A stretch of 64,000 bases of DNA from contig NZ_AP022608.1 of NCBI RefSeq assembly GCF_010728925.1, forward strand, positions 682,001-746,000. The letters run 5' to 3'. A program made the position numbers and the translations under genes. Source of the DNA: Mycolicibacterium gadium (GTDB lineage: Bacteria; Actinomycetota; Actinomycetes; Mycobacteriales; Mycobacteriaceae). The notes below the pieces were generated by a model that worked only from the letters and a program-made list of their open reading frames with translations, ran no database searches and had not been told where the DNA came from. Of the stretch, positions 36,371 through 46,404 are shown in pieces (within the stretch, counting starts at the first letter, position 1; each line of letters begins with the position of its first letter).

Positions 36371-36807
36371 CACCGTATGGCGGGCTGACGTGGGACGAGA
36401 TCGTCGTGCCGACCGAGCTCGCGGAGGTCGTCGACCCGATCGACTATCAGCGTGTCGTGATGAACCCCGGGGCGACATGGGATTACTTTCCCGGTCATTA
36501 CGACCCGGACTACGCGCGACGGCACGGCCAGCCGACGATTTTCGTCAACACGATGCACACCGCGGGCTTCGTCGATCGGATTGCCACCGGGTGGGCCGGG
36601 CCCTACAGCAGGGTGGTGCGGCGCAAGGTTTCGCTACTGGGCTCGTTCTATGCCGGCGATTCGATGGTCGGCCGCGGCCGGGTGGTGGGCAAGCGCGTCG
36701 AATCCACGGGTGACGTGCACCGACAGCTCGTCGACCTCGAGATCGCGGTCTACAACCAGCGCGACGAATTATGTTGTCCCGCAGAGGTCACCCTCGAGAT
36801 CAGCTAG
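36367..36807 (+). CDS. MaoC-like enoyl-CoA hydratase subunit
   Basis: A 146-residue hotdog protein. DYFPGHYDPDYARRHGQP is the likely catalytic loop, followed by the central helix NTMHTAGFVDRIATGW and a C-terminal strand VDLEIAVYNQRDELCCPAEVTLEI typical of these hydratases. The ATG overlaps the partner gene stop. It is the last gene of the KshA-like operon; 18 bases downstream the IS30-type element begins. Confidence 0.82.
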   Translation: MTPYGGLTWDEIVVPTELAEVVDPIDYQRVVMNPGATWDYFPGHYDPDYARRHGQPTIFVNTMHTAGFVDRIATGWAGPYSRVVRRKVSLLGSFYAGDSMVGRGRVVGKRVESTGDVHRQLVDLEIAVYNQRDELCCPAEVTLEIS

Positions 36808-36825
36808 CTTTATGTCGCTCCTTCA

Positions 36826-36853
36826 TTGCCGAATGTTGGGTTATTACACGCTT
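36826..36853 (+). repeat. Left terminal inverted repeat of the IS30-type element
   Basis: Begins TTGCCGAATGTTGGG and ends ACACGCTT. It matches the reverse complement of 38202-38229 at 22 of 28 positions, with both outer (TTGCCGA) and inner (CACGCTT) blocks perfect. Confidence 0.75.
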
Positions 36854-36897
36854 TTCGGGCCTTGGGGTCTAGGGGTCGATGCAACAGTCTCTGATTC

Positions 36898-38188
36898 GTG
36901 TGGAGGCGTGTTGCGTTGTCTGTTTTGACTTTGAGCTCTGTTGTTCGTCAGTTCTGGAGGCATGTCAGTGATGGCCATACTGTCGAGGAGGCAAGCTGGG
37001 CTGTCGGCGTGTCGAGGCGCACGGGATTTCGCTGGTTCCGCGACGCTGGCGGGGTGAAACCACGATCGGTAGTGCCCAGCTCATCGGGCCTGAAGCCGCG
37101 GATGACGCTGCAGGATCGGATTCAGATCGAAATCGGCGTGGCGACCAATGAGTCGCTGCGTGCGATTGGTAGCCGGCTGTTACCTCCTCGGCCGGCGTCG
37201 ACAATCAAACGCGAAATCGATAACAACGGCCGACATACCGTCGATCACCCGGACCGCAACTCAGGGTATCGGCGAAAGCATGCGTTCGGGGCACGCCAGA
37301 GTACGCAGCGCCGCGGGGCTACTGCGCGCTGACGGCGCAGGCATACTCTGATCGGCGGGCGCGTCGCCCGAAAGCGGGCAAGCTGGCTGTTAGCGAGAAG
37401 CTGCACGATGAAGTGCAGGCCCGGCTGCTCGACGAGCACAGTCCCAAGCAGATCGCCAAGCGGTTGGTGCTGGATTTTCCCGACGATGTGGAGATGCGGG
37501 TGTCGCACGAAACCATCTACACCTCGATTTATGTCCAGGGCAAAGGCAGTCTGCGTCGCGAACTGCATACCTGTCTGCGCACCGGGCGAGCGTTGCGTAA
37601 GCCCCAGCGCCGCCCCGATGAACGCCGTGGTCGCATCCGCGACATGGTCAACATCAGTGAGCGTCCACCCGAGGTTGAAGACCGCAGGTGCCCGGGCATT
37701 GGGAGGGCGATCTGATCCTGGGCAGTACTGCCTCGGGTTCAGCGATTGGCACCGTGGTCGAACGGATGACCCGGTTTGTGATGCTGCTGCATCTGCCCGA
37801 CGATCACACCGCGGTGGCCGTGCAGGAAGCGATCGTGGCGAAAATGGCGCAACTGCCGTTGATCCTGCGCAAAACACTGACCTGGGATCAGGGCAGCGAG
37901 ATGGCCAACCATGCGGCGATCGCCCAAGCCGCCGAGCTCAATATTTACTTCTGCGATCCGCACTCCCCGTGGCAGCGCGGCACCAATGAGAACACCAACG
38001 GCCTACTGCGCCAATACTTTGCCAAAGGCACCGACCTATCGGTCTTTCCGGCCGATTACCTCGACTACGTCGCGACCAAACTCAACCGCCGGCCCCGCGA
38101 AACCTTGAGCTGGAAAACACCCGCCGAAGCCCTCGACGAACTACTGTCCAACCCGTCCAAACCACCCGCTGTTGCATCTACCGCTTGA
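36898..38188 (+). pseudogene. IS30 family transposase, two frameshifts
   Basis: Three successive frames together give a full IS30-type transposase of about 430 codons. The first part carries the helix-turn-helix (TVEEASWAVGVSRRTGFRW) and ends in a stop at 37330-37332; the second starts near 37318 (ALTAQAYSDRRARRPKAGKL and on) and ends just after 37700; the third starts near 37688 (VPGHWEGDLI). The DDE residues are all in the last part: GHWEGDL, TWDQGSE and HSPWQRGTNENTNG. The shifts lie near 37318 and 37690 and look like single-base losses or gains; no slippery sequence is seen. The transposase is probably inactive unless the shifts are sequencing errors. Confidence 0.85.
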
Positions 38189-38201
38189 AACCGCCGGCGT
38201 G

Positions 38202-38229
38202 AAGCGTGGCACAACACGACACTCGGCAA
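38202..38229 (-). repeat. Right terminal inverted repeat of the IS30-type element
   Basis: On the minus strand begins TTGCCGAGTGTCGTG and ends CCACGCTT; partner of 36826-36853. Confidence 0.75.
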
Positions 38230-38234
38230 AAGAG

Positions 38235-39692
38235 TTAGGCGAGATCGGGCAGCTTGCTCGCGCTCACCGTCGACTGCAACTCGACGTACTCCGACAGTCC
38301 CTCGGATCCGAATTCGCGGCCGATCCCTGACTGCTTGAATCCGCCGAACGGCGCGGTCGTGTCGAGCGTGTACATGTTGATGCCGTACGTACCCGTCCGG
38401 ACTTCCGCTGCGATCTCCAGACCACGGGTCACGTCCGCCGTCCAGACGGAGCCGGCCAGCCCGTAGTCGGTGTCGTTGGCGATCCGCACGGCGTCGGCCT
38501 CGTCGCGGTACTTCAGTACGGTCAACACCGGACCGAAGATCTCCTCCCGCGCGATCGTCATATCGTTGGTCGCGTCGGCGAACAGCGTCGGCTGGACGTA
38601 CCAGCCGCGGTCATAGGGTTTGTCCTTGCCGCCCAGGATCATTCGCGCACCCTCATCGAGCCCCGCCTGGATGTAACCCTGCACCTTCTGCTGTTGGCGC
38701 TGCGCAACCAGCGGTCCGATGTCGGTGGCGTCGTCGGCGGGGTCGCCCACCTGCAGGCCGGTCATCATGCCGGCGAGCGCGTCGACGACCTCGTCGTGCT
38801 TGCGCTCGCTCACCAGAATCCGGGTCTGCGCGACGCAGGCCTGCCCGTTGTTCATCAGGCTGGCCATCTTCAGATGCTTGACCGTGTGGTCGATGTCCGC
38901 GTCGTCGAGAATGATGGCGGCCGACTTGCCACCCAGTTCGAGGCTAACCCGCTTGAGTTGTTCGCCGCACAGGGCGGCGATGTGCCTGCCCGTCGCCGAC
39001 GATCCGGTGAACGAGATCTTGTCGACGCCGGGGTGACGGACCAGAGTTTCGCCGGTCTCCCTACCGCCCGGGACGATCGACACGACACCTTCGGGCAGAT
39101 CGATCTCCTCCAGCATCTCGGCCAACCACATGGCGTCCAAAGGCGTTTCGGGGGCGGGCTTGACCACGACCGTGCAACCCGCGATCAGCGCCGGGATCAT
39201 CTTCGGCATGATCAGGAACTGCGGCACGTTCCACGGCACGATCGCACCGACCACACCCACGGGAGCACGCCGTACGTGCACATCGCCGAACAATCCCGGG
39301 CGTCGCTCGACCCACGGAAACTCCTTGGCCGTCGCCATGTTGAGGTGCATCTGGGCGAGAGCACCGGCGCCCTGCCCCAGCCTGCTGAAGCTCTTGGGTG
39401 AGCCCATCTCCGCGGTGATCAGGTCGGCGATCGCGTCGGTCTCGGCCATGTAAATGGCGGCGAGCTTCTCGATCTTCTCCATGCGTTCGCCGACACTGAG
39501 TCGGGGCCACGGTCCCTCGTCGAACGCGGTTCTGGCGGCGGCGACCGCCTTGTCGACGTCCGCGGGGGCCGCTTCCGGGGTCTCGCCGATCGATTGCTCG
39601 GTGTGTGGGGAGATCACGGAGAGTCGCTGATCCGTCGACGGTGTCAGCCAGCGGCCGCCGATGAAGAGCTTGTCGTAGTTGAGGGATCGCAT
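38235..39692 (-). CDS. NAD(P)-dependent aldehyde dehydrogenase
   Basis: A 485-residue aldehyde dehydrogenase. VGAIVPWNVPQFLIMPKMIPALIAG (cofactor region), SFTGSSATGR, the general base in LELGGKS, the catalytic cysteine in NNGQACVAQTR, and EEIFGPVL are present. The ATG at 39692 (MRSLNYDKLFIGG) is the normal family start. Island motif copy E lies 30 bases upstream in the promoter shared with the CrtC/AttH-like gene. It probably oxidises an aldehyde made by the island alcohol dehydrogenase to an acid for CoA ligation. Confidence 0.93.
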   Translation of the reverse strand: MRSLNYDKLFIGGRWLTPSTDQRLSVISPHTEQSIGETPEAAPADVDKAVAAARTAFDEGPWPRLSVGERMEKIEKLAAIYMAETDAIADLITAEMGSPKSFSRLGQGAGALAQMHLNMATAKEFPWVERRPGLFGDVHVRRAPVGVVGAIVPWNVPQFLIMPKMIPALIAGCTVVVKPAPETPLDAMWLAEMLEEIDLPEGVVSIVPGGRETGETLVRHPGVDKISFTGSSATGRHIAALCGEQLKRVSLELGGKSAAIILDDADIDHTVKHLKMASLMNNGQACVAQTRILVSERKHDEVVDALAGMMTGLQVGDPADDATDIGPLVAQRQQQKVQGYIQAGLDEGARMILGGKDKPYDRGWYVQPTLFADATNDMTIAREEIFGPVLTVLKYRDEADAVRIANDTDYGLAGSVWTADVTRGLEIAAEVRTGTYGINMYTLDTTAPFGGFKQSGIGREFGSEGLSEYVELQSTVSASKLPDLA

Positions 39693-39721
39693 GTCGCCGC
39701 CTGTCCTACCGCCTAAAGTTG

Positions 39722-39739
39722 CTATTAATATAAACATAG
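39722..39739. promoter_or_regulatory. Island motif copy E
   Basis: CTATTAATATAAACATAG, with perfect CTAT/ATAG ends, lies between the divergent aldehyde dehydrogenase and CrtC/AttH-like genes. Like copy A it is preceded by TTG (TTGCTAT). Confidence 0.6.
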
Positions 39740-39756
39740 TGAAAAAGGCAGGGCCC

Positions 39757-41082
39757 GTGAACCACCCGCAATCAGACGATTGGCGCCGATACCCGTTCGC
39801 GCTGGTACCGGAGGACCGTCAGCTCGATTTCCCGGCCGCTGAGGCCAACCACCCGCAGTGCGAGTCCGACACGTGGTTTCTGGCAGGCGAACTGACCGGT
39901 CGGAGCGGCCGCGGCTACGCGTTCCTGTCGATCTTCAACAAGAACCGCCCTGGGCTCGGGGATATCGTCGCCGACTTCTACACGTTAGCGCTGTTCGATC
40001 TCGACGCAGGCACCTACGGCACGTACACCGACTACGACATGCCGCCCGCGAACATGGAACCCGGGGCCGTCCCCAAAATGACCTTCGTCGACGAATGCCT
40101 CGACATCAGCTATGACAGCGGGGCCGGTCGCGCGGTCTGGCGTACCTGTCGCGACGACAACGGCGACCTGGTGCCCTACACCTATGACGTGACGCTCGTC
40201 GGCACCGATGCGGCCGGTGCCCAGATGAGGGTGGACCTGCATGTGACCCCGACGCGGGCGCCGGTGCCGCTGGGCGCCGCGGAGTTCGGCGGCAGGATCG
40301 AATGTTTCGGCCAGGCCGACACCTACTCCTATCTGCAGACGGGCCTGACGATGACGGGAACGCTGACGTGGGGTTCGTCGAGCGAGCCGGTCAGCGGCAC
40401 CGCGGGCCACGTCGACCGGCAGTGGTTCCCGCTGATCGCCAACAGCGGTGGTGCGGACGGCGATGTCCGCTGGCGCGCCCACGAGTGGCGCACGATCAAT
40501 CTCGACAACGGCGTGGACATGAGCATCTGGCGACAGTTCGATCGAACCGATCGCAATTCGCTGCAACCCTTTTCGGGCGCCACCACCAGCTCGCCGGAGC
40601 CCGGCGTCGACCCCGAGTTCGCCGACGACATCGAGGTGTCCATCGAGAGCTACGTCCGCTGGCCCGAAGCGGTTCGGACTTTGTACAAGCCCCCGGCGAA
40701 GGCCAGATATCTGCCGGACCGGCACCGACTGACGTCGCGCAAGCTCGATCTGGACCTGACCGGTGAGCCGATGGTGCCGGCGCCGGGACACGGCCTGCCC
40801 CTGGAATACATGGAGGGCCCGTTCCACTATCGCGGGACGTTTCGCGGTGAGCCGGTGAGTGGGTTCGCCTTCTACGAAAGGTCTTTGGCGCTCTACCGCG
40901 ACTGGGAACTGGTCGATGTCCTCGCCAGCGCCGTGGGTGAGGAGCGCGTGACGGCACTGCGCACGCTGGTCGAGGACGGCCGACGTGACGAAGCCGTGGC
41001 ACACCTGCGCGACGAGATCCTCCCGTCGGGAGCCGGGATCACCGAGCTTGTCGACGATCTGATCGTGGCGCTGTCTCGCTGA
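39757..41082 (+). CDS. CrtC/AttH-like lipocalin-type protein
   Basis: A 441-residue protein with a two-part beta-rich pattern resembling the AttH/CrtC (hydroxyneurosporene synthase-like) domain: FLAGELTGRSGRGYAFLSIFNKNR near the N-terminus and GTLTWGSSSEPVSGTAGHVDRQWFP in the middle, where the H-x-x-x-QW motif matches the hydratase/isomerase signature region. No signal peptide. Two GTG starts are possible (39739 and 39757); the second is chosen because AGGCAGGG precedes it. Its 3' end overlaps the convergent Rieske gene by 44 bases. Hydration or isomerisation of a double bond in a hydrophobic, terpene-like substrate is possible, but the function is not established. Confidence 0.7.
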   Translation: MNHPQSDDWRRYPFALVPEDRQLDFPAAEANHPQCESDTWFLAGELTGRSGRGYAFLSIFNKNRPGLGDIVADFYTLALFDLDAGTYGTYTDYDMPPANMEPGAVPKMTFVDECLDISYDSGAGRAVWRTCRDDNGDLVPYTYDVTLVGTDAAGAQMRVDLHVTPTRAPVPLGAAEFGGRIECFGQADTYSYLQTGLTMTGTLTWGSSSEPVSGTAGHVDRQWFPLIANSGGADGDVRWRAHEWRTINLDNGVDMSIWRQFDRTDRNSLQPFSGATTSSPEPGVDPEFADDIEVSIESYVRWPEAVRTLYKPPAKARYLPDRHRLTSRKLDLDLTGEPMVPAPGHGLPLEYMEGPFHYRGTFRGEPVSGFAFYERSLALYRDWELVDVLASAVGEERVTALRTLVEDGRRDEAVAHLRDEILPSGAGITELVDDLIVALSR

Positions 41083-42208
41083 TCGCCTCGGCCCACATCG
41101 TGTGGCGGTGCTGCAGACCGGGCTCATTGCGACCGAAGACCAGGTGCTCGCGCACTCCTGACTCGAGGTTGGCCTGCAGTCCCGCGACGAGCGCGTAGTC
41201 CTCGTCGCGGACAGTCGAATGCGCGTAATCGAATACCGCAGCCGCGCCCGCGGCCGTCGATTCGTCCGACAGATCCAGCGGCGTCGAGTTCTGGTGCACG
41301 GTGATCGAACGGCCCGGCACATCGCTGGGATAGACGCGGAACAGCTCGCCGTTGGCCACGGTGCACGAGATGACGATGTTGGGATGCAAAGCGTAGATGA
41401 CGACCATCGCCTGCAGCGGCTCCCACTGTTCCTCGGGGAGTTCGTCGAGGTCGAGAATACCGTTGAGCGGGAACACAAGTCGGTGATGAGGCCCGAACGA
41501 GTCGAAGACTGTGCAGTTGCTGCGGGCGATCGTCGCGAACGTCGTCTTGTGCACCGTGGCGAAGTGGTAGTTCTCGGCGAAGGTGTCGATGGCCAGCTTC
41601 CAATTGATCGGGCAGTCCAGCACCTTCTCACCCAACGGCGACCAGCGGCCGATGCCCCACGAGTCCAGTTCCTCGGCCAGCGGTCCGAGGAACGCGGGAA
41701 TGTCCAGTGTGGCGTCGCGATCCAGCGAGACCCACAGGAAACCTGCACATTCGGCGGCCGGTAATTCGGTCAAACGTGCTGTGCCCGATGATGTTTCGGG
41801 AAATCCCTCCTTGCCTGGTACACCGGCTAGATTGCCACTGAGATCGTAGCTCCACGAGTGATAGGGGCAGGCGAGCCGGCGGGCGGCTCCGCATCCGTCG
41901 GTGATGCGCGACTGCCGGTGCAGACACACGTTCTCGAATGCGCGTACCACCGAGTCGGCAGCACGGGTCAGCAGAATGGACCGGCCCATCACCGTCTTGG
42001 TGCAATACGTGCCGGGCCGGGGGAGTTCTGAGACGTAGCCGACCAGCTGGGGGCTTGCCATCAACATCGCCACATCTCGGGCATGGCGCTCTGCCGACGT
42101 GTACGTCTCGGCGGCGACGGTGCTCTCCGTGGGCATGAGGTCGGTGGTCTTGTCCCGCGCGAGCTTCACTGCGCGGCGAGTGAGATCGATCAACTGGTCG
42201 CGGTCCAT
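41039..42208 (-). CDS. Rieske ring-hydroxylating oxygenase, alpha subunit
   Basis: A 389-residue Rieske oxygenase. Ligands C95/H97 (CLHRQS) and C114/H117 (CPYHSWSYDL). The catalytic site is NWKLAIDTFAENYHFATVH, again with glutamate where many relatives have the bridging aspartate. The second of two nearby ATGs (42208) is chosen because AGGA is properly spaced only for it. Island motif copy F begins 37 bases upstream. It stands alone, with no beta subunit or reductase beside it. Confidence 0.9.
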   Translation of the reverse strand: MDRDQLIDLTRRAVKLARDKTTDLMPTESTVAAETYTSAERHARDVAMLMASPQLVGYVSELPRPGTYCTKTVMGRSILLTRAADSVVRAFENVCLHRQSRITDGCGAARRLACPYHSWSYDLSGNLAGVPGKEGFPETSSGTARLTELPAAECAGFLWVSLDRDATLDIPAFLGPLAEELDSWGIGRWSPLGEKVLDCPINWKLAIDTFAENYHFATVHKTTFATIARSNCTVFDSFGPHHRLVFPLNGILDLDELPEEQWEPLQAMVVIYALHPNIVISCTVANGELFRVYPSDVPGRSITVHQNSTPLDLSDESTAAGAAAVFDYAHSTVRDEDYALVAGLQANLESGVREHLVFGRNEPGLQHRHTMWAEAISETAPRSDRRQAR

Positions 42209-42244
42209 CACCATTCCTGCGTCGTCGCCTGGTGGACTATCTGC

Positions 42245-42262
42245 CTATTTTTATAATGATAG
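42245..42262. promoter_or_regulatory. Island motif copy F
   Basis: CTATTTTTATAATGATAG lies between the divergent Rieske oxygenase and antigen 85-like genes. It contains TATAAT, a good -10 hexamer, so an overlapping promoter is likely. Its flank TGCCTAT matches that of copy D. Confidence 0.62.
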
Positions 42263-43312
<1,050 letters not shown>

Positions 43313-43344
43313 GTTGCCGCGATGGACTCGGACGGTAGGTGACC

Positions 43345-43788
43345 ATGCGCGCAGAGCGGATCCTGTCCGAGGACATACCTGCGCCGCCTGACGACGTGCG
43401 GGCGTTCTACATCGACCTCGACAACATCAAGACCGTCCATCCGCTCGTCGTCTCGGTGCACAGGACCGGGCGAACGGAACTGGTCGACGGCTACTGCCAG
43501 AGTTACCGCGTCAAAGACCGAATCCCGTTTGGTCCATTGACCCTGCCGACGAGCTACACCGCCCACCTCAGAGTCGCGTCAGTCGGACCGGTGATCACTC
43601 AGGCACGCCAGTTCCCCCGCGTCCGCCTGTACGGGGTGGTGTCCTTCGAACCCCTCGACATCGGAACCAGGCTCGTCGAGCGCCTGACGATCGACGCGCC
43701 GCGACTCCTCCACGCGACGACGCTCCGCGAAGCGGTCAAGGCGCACACCAAGATGCTGGCGGGCATTCGCCGGCACTTCGGTGGTTAG
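43345..43788 (+). CDS. SRPBCC (START-like) domain protein
   Basis: A 147-residue protein with the SRPBCC pattern: PPDDVRAFYIDLDNIKTVHPLV near the start, central strands, and a C-terminal helix LREAVKAHTKMLAGIRRHFGG. Members bind hydrophobic ligands. The ATG at 43345 is chosen (AGG five bases upstream); a GTG two codons earlier is possible. Its stop overlaps by 4 bases the end of the convergent gene at 43785. The ligand is unknown. Confidence 0.72.
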   Translation: MRAERILSEDIPAPPDDVRAFYIDLDNIKTVHPLVVSVHRTGRTELVDGYCQSYRVKDRIPFGPLTLPTSYTAHLRVASVGPVITQARQFPRVRLYGVVSFEPLDIGTRLVERLTIDAPRLLHATTLREAVKAHTKMLAGIRRHFGG

Positions 43789-44207
43789 GCGTCCTCCGCC
43801 GGACCCGGCTCGCCGGCATCCGCCGGGGATTCGGATGCGTCCAGCACACTGACCGCGATGCCGTAGGGCAGAAAGCGCACCTTGCGGGTGGGGTCGGTGT
43901 TGTTCTTGTTCGCGCGTAGCGCATCCAGTTCGGACGGATACACCTGCTCGATATGGGCGCCGCCGTCGCTGTCAACGGTGTAGATCGCCCAAACCCCGTC
44001 GCCGGTCTCGCCGGTGGTCTCCGGCTCCCGTTTCGGACGCGAATAGCGGGTGAACTCGTCGACCAAATTGGCCCAACCTGCGCGTTCGCCGGAGGTACTG
44101 AGGAACCTGCCCACACCGTCCAAGGCGTCACGCAGCCCTTCACCCGCCTCGCGGACGACGCGGTCGAACTCCTCGGGGTCGATCCCGAACGGCCCGTTCC
44201 TGCTCAT
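43785..44207 (-). CDS. Conserved actinobacterial protein, unknown function
   Basis: A 140-residue soluble acidic protein. The middle block VWAIYTVDSDGGAHIEQVYPSELDALRANKNNTDPTRKVRFLPYGIAVSVLD looks like a single conserved domain of a type found widely in mycobacteria; N-terminal about 50 residues are helical (FDRVVREAGEGLRDALDGVGRF). A strong AGGAGG lies upstream of the ATG. No catalytic motif recognised. Confidence 0.75.
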   Translation of the reverse strand: MSRNGPFGIDPEEFDRVVREAGEGLRDALDGVGRFLSTSGERAGWANLVDEFTRYSRPKREPETTGETGDGVWAIYTVDSDGGAHIEQVYPSELDALRANKNNTDPTRKVRFLPYGIAVSVLDASESPADAGEPGPAEDA

Positions 44208-44311
44208 AGCGGTTCCTCCTCACGCCCGTGCGCTCCGGCACGGCGTATTCCCAGTGTGCCTGCAGGTGGCGAAGTAGTCGACTAGGGCCGACACGGGTGG
44301 TAGGCAACGGT

Positions 44312-45118
44312 ATGGCTTTCACACGCTCGGACGTGCTGGCGACCGCCGAGCGGTCGCCGGCGGCAGCCGGTGCCCGCGACAAGAACGAGTGGGTGGGCCT
44401 GTTCACCGCCGACGGACGAGTTGAAGATCCGGTTGGCTCGCAGCCCCACCAGGGCCTGGGCGCGATCGGAGCATTCTTCGACACGTTCATCGGGCCCCGC
44501 CACATCACCTACCGCCCTGACGCGGACATCGTCACCGGCTCGACGGTCCTCCGCGACGGCGAACTCGATATTGCGATGGGACCGGTGCAGTTGCACGTGC
44601 CGGTCTACATCCGCTACGACGTACGCGAGGGCGGTGACGGGCTGAAAATTGCTGCACTGTCGGCCTTTTGGGAGCTGCCGGCCATGGTCGGTCAGTTCAT
44701 GCGTGCCGGGTTCGGCGGCCTTCCCGCCGGTCTGCAACTGTCGAGGGCCCTGCTCGTGAATCAGGGCGTCGTCGGAGTCCTCGGCTACCTGGGAGGTCTG
44801 CGGGGGACCGGTCCGCAGGGCAAGCGGCGGATACAGGAATTCCTCGACGACGCACGCGCGGGCGACGAGGTCGCGGTGCGCCGTTGGCTCGGCAAGGGAG
44901 CACGCGTGACGAGCGGTGACGACCTCCCGTTGACGACCGCGGAACTGCTGTCGCGCATTGCAGCCGCGCGCCCCCGCAAGATGATCGCCTCCGGGTACAG
45001 CGTGGTCGTGGGGTTGGACCGGGACGGGCGCCGTGACGTGCTCATCGTCGAGGTGACCGCCAAACCATTCGCCATCCGCAGAATCCGGTACTTCACCGAG
45101 GACCCCGTCGACGGCTGA
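44312..45118 (+). CDS. SnoaL/ketosteroid isomerase-like protein
   Basis: A 268-residue protein. The N-terminal half (about 1-130) is an NTF2/SnoaL-like domain (WVGLFTADGRVEDPVGSQPHQGLGAIGAFFDTFIG, RHITYRPDADIVTG). The C-terminal half, after a hydrophobic linker, may be a second partial cone fold (EFLDDARAGDEVAVRRWLGKGARVT). The ATG at 44312 is the natural start. It stands alone between unrelated genes; function unknown. Confidence 0.75.
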   Translation: MAFTRSDVLATAERSPAAAGARDKNEWVGLFTADGRVEDPVGSQPHQGLGAIGAFFDTFIGPRHITYRPDADIVTGSTVLRDGELDIAMGPVQLHVPVYIRYDVREGGDGLKIAALSAFWELPAMVGQFMRAGFGGLPAGLQLSRALLVNQGVVGVLGYLGGLRGTGPQGKRRIQEFLDDARAGDEVAVRRWLGKGARVTSGDDLPLTTAELLSRIAAARPRKMIASGYSVVVGLDRDGRRDVLIVEVTAKPFAIRRIRYFTEDPVDG

Positions 45119-45187
45119 GCTGGTTTCACCCTGCGGAGGTCGGGCCGAACACCGTTTGAGCACGTCGACGCCGGGTAACCGCAGCGC

Positions 45188-45367
45188 ATGAGCCCACGAG
45201 ACGACAACAAGTCCGAATCCGACGTCGACAACGACGACCACGTCGCCGGGTCGCGCGCGGGAAAGGACGGCGCAGACGACGGCGCTTATGTCGGTCAGAC
45301 GGCCTCCGACGACGCGCTGGATGTGGGGGAGACGGGAGCCGAAGCGCGTAGCGAAGCGGAGCGCTAG
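45188..45367 (+). CDS. Small acidic protein, unknown
   Basis: A 59-codon reading frame, MSPRDDNKSESDVDNDD onward, very rich in Asp and Glu and ending GETGAEARSEAER. Mycobacterial genomes contain short acidic proteins with a similar AYVGxTAxDD...ETGAEAR ending, which supports this being real, but the ribosome site is weak. It occupies most of an otherwise empty 310-base gap. Confidence 0.45.
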   Translation: MSPRDDNKSESDVDNDDHVAGSRAGKDGADDGAYVGQTASDDALDVGETGAEARSEAER

Positions 45368-45428
45368 CAGCGGTGTTGTCTCGATTCGGTCGCGTTGGCC
45401 GCGGTGCGAATACCGGACGTGAGACGGT

Positions 45429-46001
45429 ATGAGCACCATGCCCGTCGACGATGAGATGACCTACGAGGAATTCGGTCGCCAGTTCTTCGAGATCGCCGTG
45501 ACCGAAGCGCGCGTCGGCGGTGCGATCGCCGCCATCGCCGGCGACGAATTCGAGATGGGCCCAATGGCCCAGGGGCCCGGCAAGGTCGCCAAGGTGACGG
45601 CGAAAGTCAGGATTCAGGAGCCCCGCCTGACCCGCGACGTCGGCGACCAGATCACTTTCGCCATCCGGATCCCGATCGAGATCGACCTGGTTGTCGACCT
45701 GCGGATCGACAAGCCCAAGTTCATGGTTTTCGGCGAGATCGCCCTGCGTGCGACCGCGCGTGCTGCGGCACCGCTGCTGTTGATCCTCGACGTGGAAAAA
45801 CCCCGGGCGTCCGACATCTCGATCCACGTGACGTCCAAGTCGCTGCGCGGGGAGCTGGTGCGGATACTCGGGGGGATCGACGCAGAGATCCGGCGATTCA
45901 TCGCGGCACACGTCGCAGGGGAGATCGACAGCCCGGCCTCGGAGAAGGCCAAGATCATCGACGTCGCGGACAGCATCGACGGCGCCTGGTCGAGCATGTG
46001 A
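45429..46001 (+). CDS. Conserved hypothetical protein
   Basis: A 190-residue soluble protein of no recognised family. It has a helical N-terminus (MTYEEFGRQFFEIAVTEARVGGAIAAIAG), a beta-rich middle with long amphipathic strands (ITFAIRIPIEIDLVVDLRIDKPKFMVFGEIALRATA), and a helical end (RRFIAAHVAGEI). The pattern suggests a lipid-binding or membrane-associated beta fold, which is speculative. A second ATG three codons in is possible. Confidence 0.7.
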   Translation: MSTMPVDDEMTYEEFGRQFFEIAVTEARVGGAIAAIAGDEFEMGPMAQGPGKVAKVTAKVRIQEPRLTRDVGDQITFAIRIPIEIDLVVDLRIDKPKFMVFGEIALRATARAAAPLLLILDVEKPRASDISIHVTSKSLRGELVRILGGIDAEIRRFIAAHVAGEIDSPASEKAKIIDVADSIDGAWSSM

Positions 46002-46026
46002 CGTTCGGGCCACGTACGCTCGCCCC

Positions 46027-46404
46027 GTGCATCGCAGACTCGCCACCACCTTCGCCCTGTCCACGGGATTACTCACCGCCGCCGTCGTCGCGGCCTCTCC
46101 GGCCCAGACCGAACCGGTCGACGGCGCGTTCGTGGCGGCACTGGCCGAGGCCGGTGTCACCGCGGTGGATCCGGCCAGCGCCGCGGCGCTCGGCCAGCAG
46201 GTCTGCCCGATGCTCGCAGATCCCGGTCAGACCGCCGCCGACGTGACCAGCAAGGTGGCCGAGGCGGGCGGAATGTCGCTCGGGCCGGCGACCATGTTCA
46301 CCGGCGTCGCGATCTCCATGTTCTGCCCGGCGATGATGTCGTCGATCGGAACTCCGGGCTCGCTCGATTCACTGCCGATCCCACTGTCGATTCTGGGGCT
46401 CTAG
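46027..46404 (+). CDS. DUF732-like secreted protein
   Basis: A 125-residue protein with a signal peptide (MHRRLATTFALSTGLLTAAVVAASPAQT) and a mature domain VDGAFVAALAEAGVTAVDP with two cysteines (QQVCPML, SMFCPAMM), the usual DUF732 arrangement. GTG start. It ends directly next to the convergent hydrolase gene. Function unknown. Confidence 0.8.
   Translation: MHRRLATTFALSTGLLTAAVVAASPAQTEPVDGAFVAALAEAGVTAVDPASAAALGQQVCPMLADPGQTAADVTSKVAEAGGMSLGPATMFTGVAISMFCPAMMSSIGTPGSLDSLPIPLSILGL

Larger units (their letters stand above)
36826..38229. mobile_element. IS30-type insertion sequence, decayed
   Basis: About 1.4 kb bounded by imperfect inverted repeats of 28 bases (22 matching) and by a second inner inverted pair, GATGCAACAG, at 36878-36887 and 38169-38178, which lie 52 and 51 bases from the two ends. 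The transposase inside is of the IS30 group but broken by two frameshifts. The element sits between the convergent MaoC-like and aldehyde dehydrogenase genes and interrupts neither. A clear target-site duplication is not visible. Confidence 0.8.

Noticed and set aside
36898..38188. Programmed frameshifting in the transposase
   Set aside because: IS30-type elements normally use one continuous frame, and the two shift points have no A-rich slippery site.
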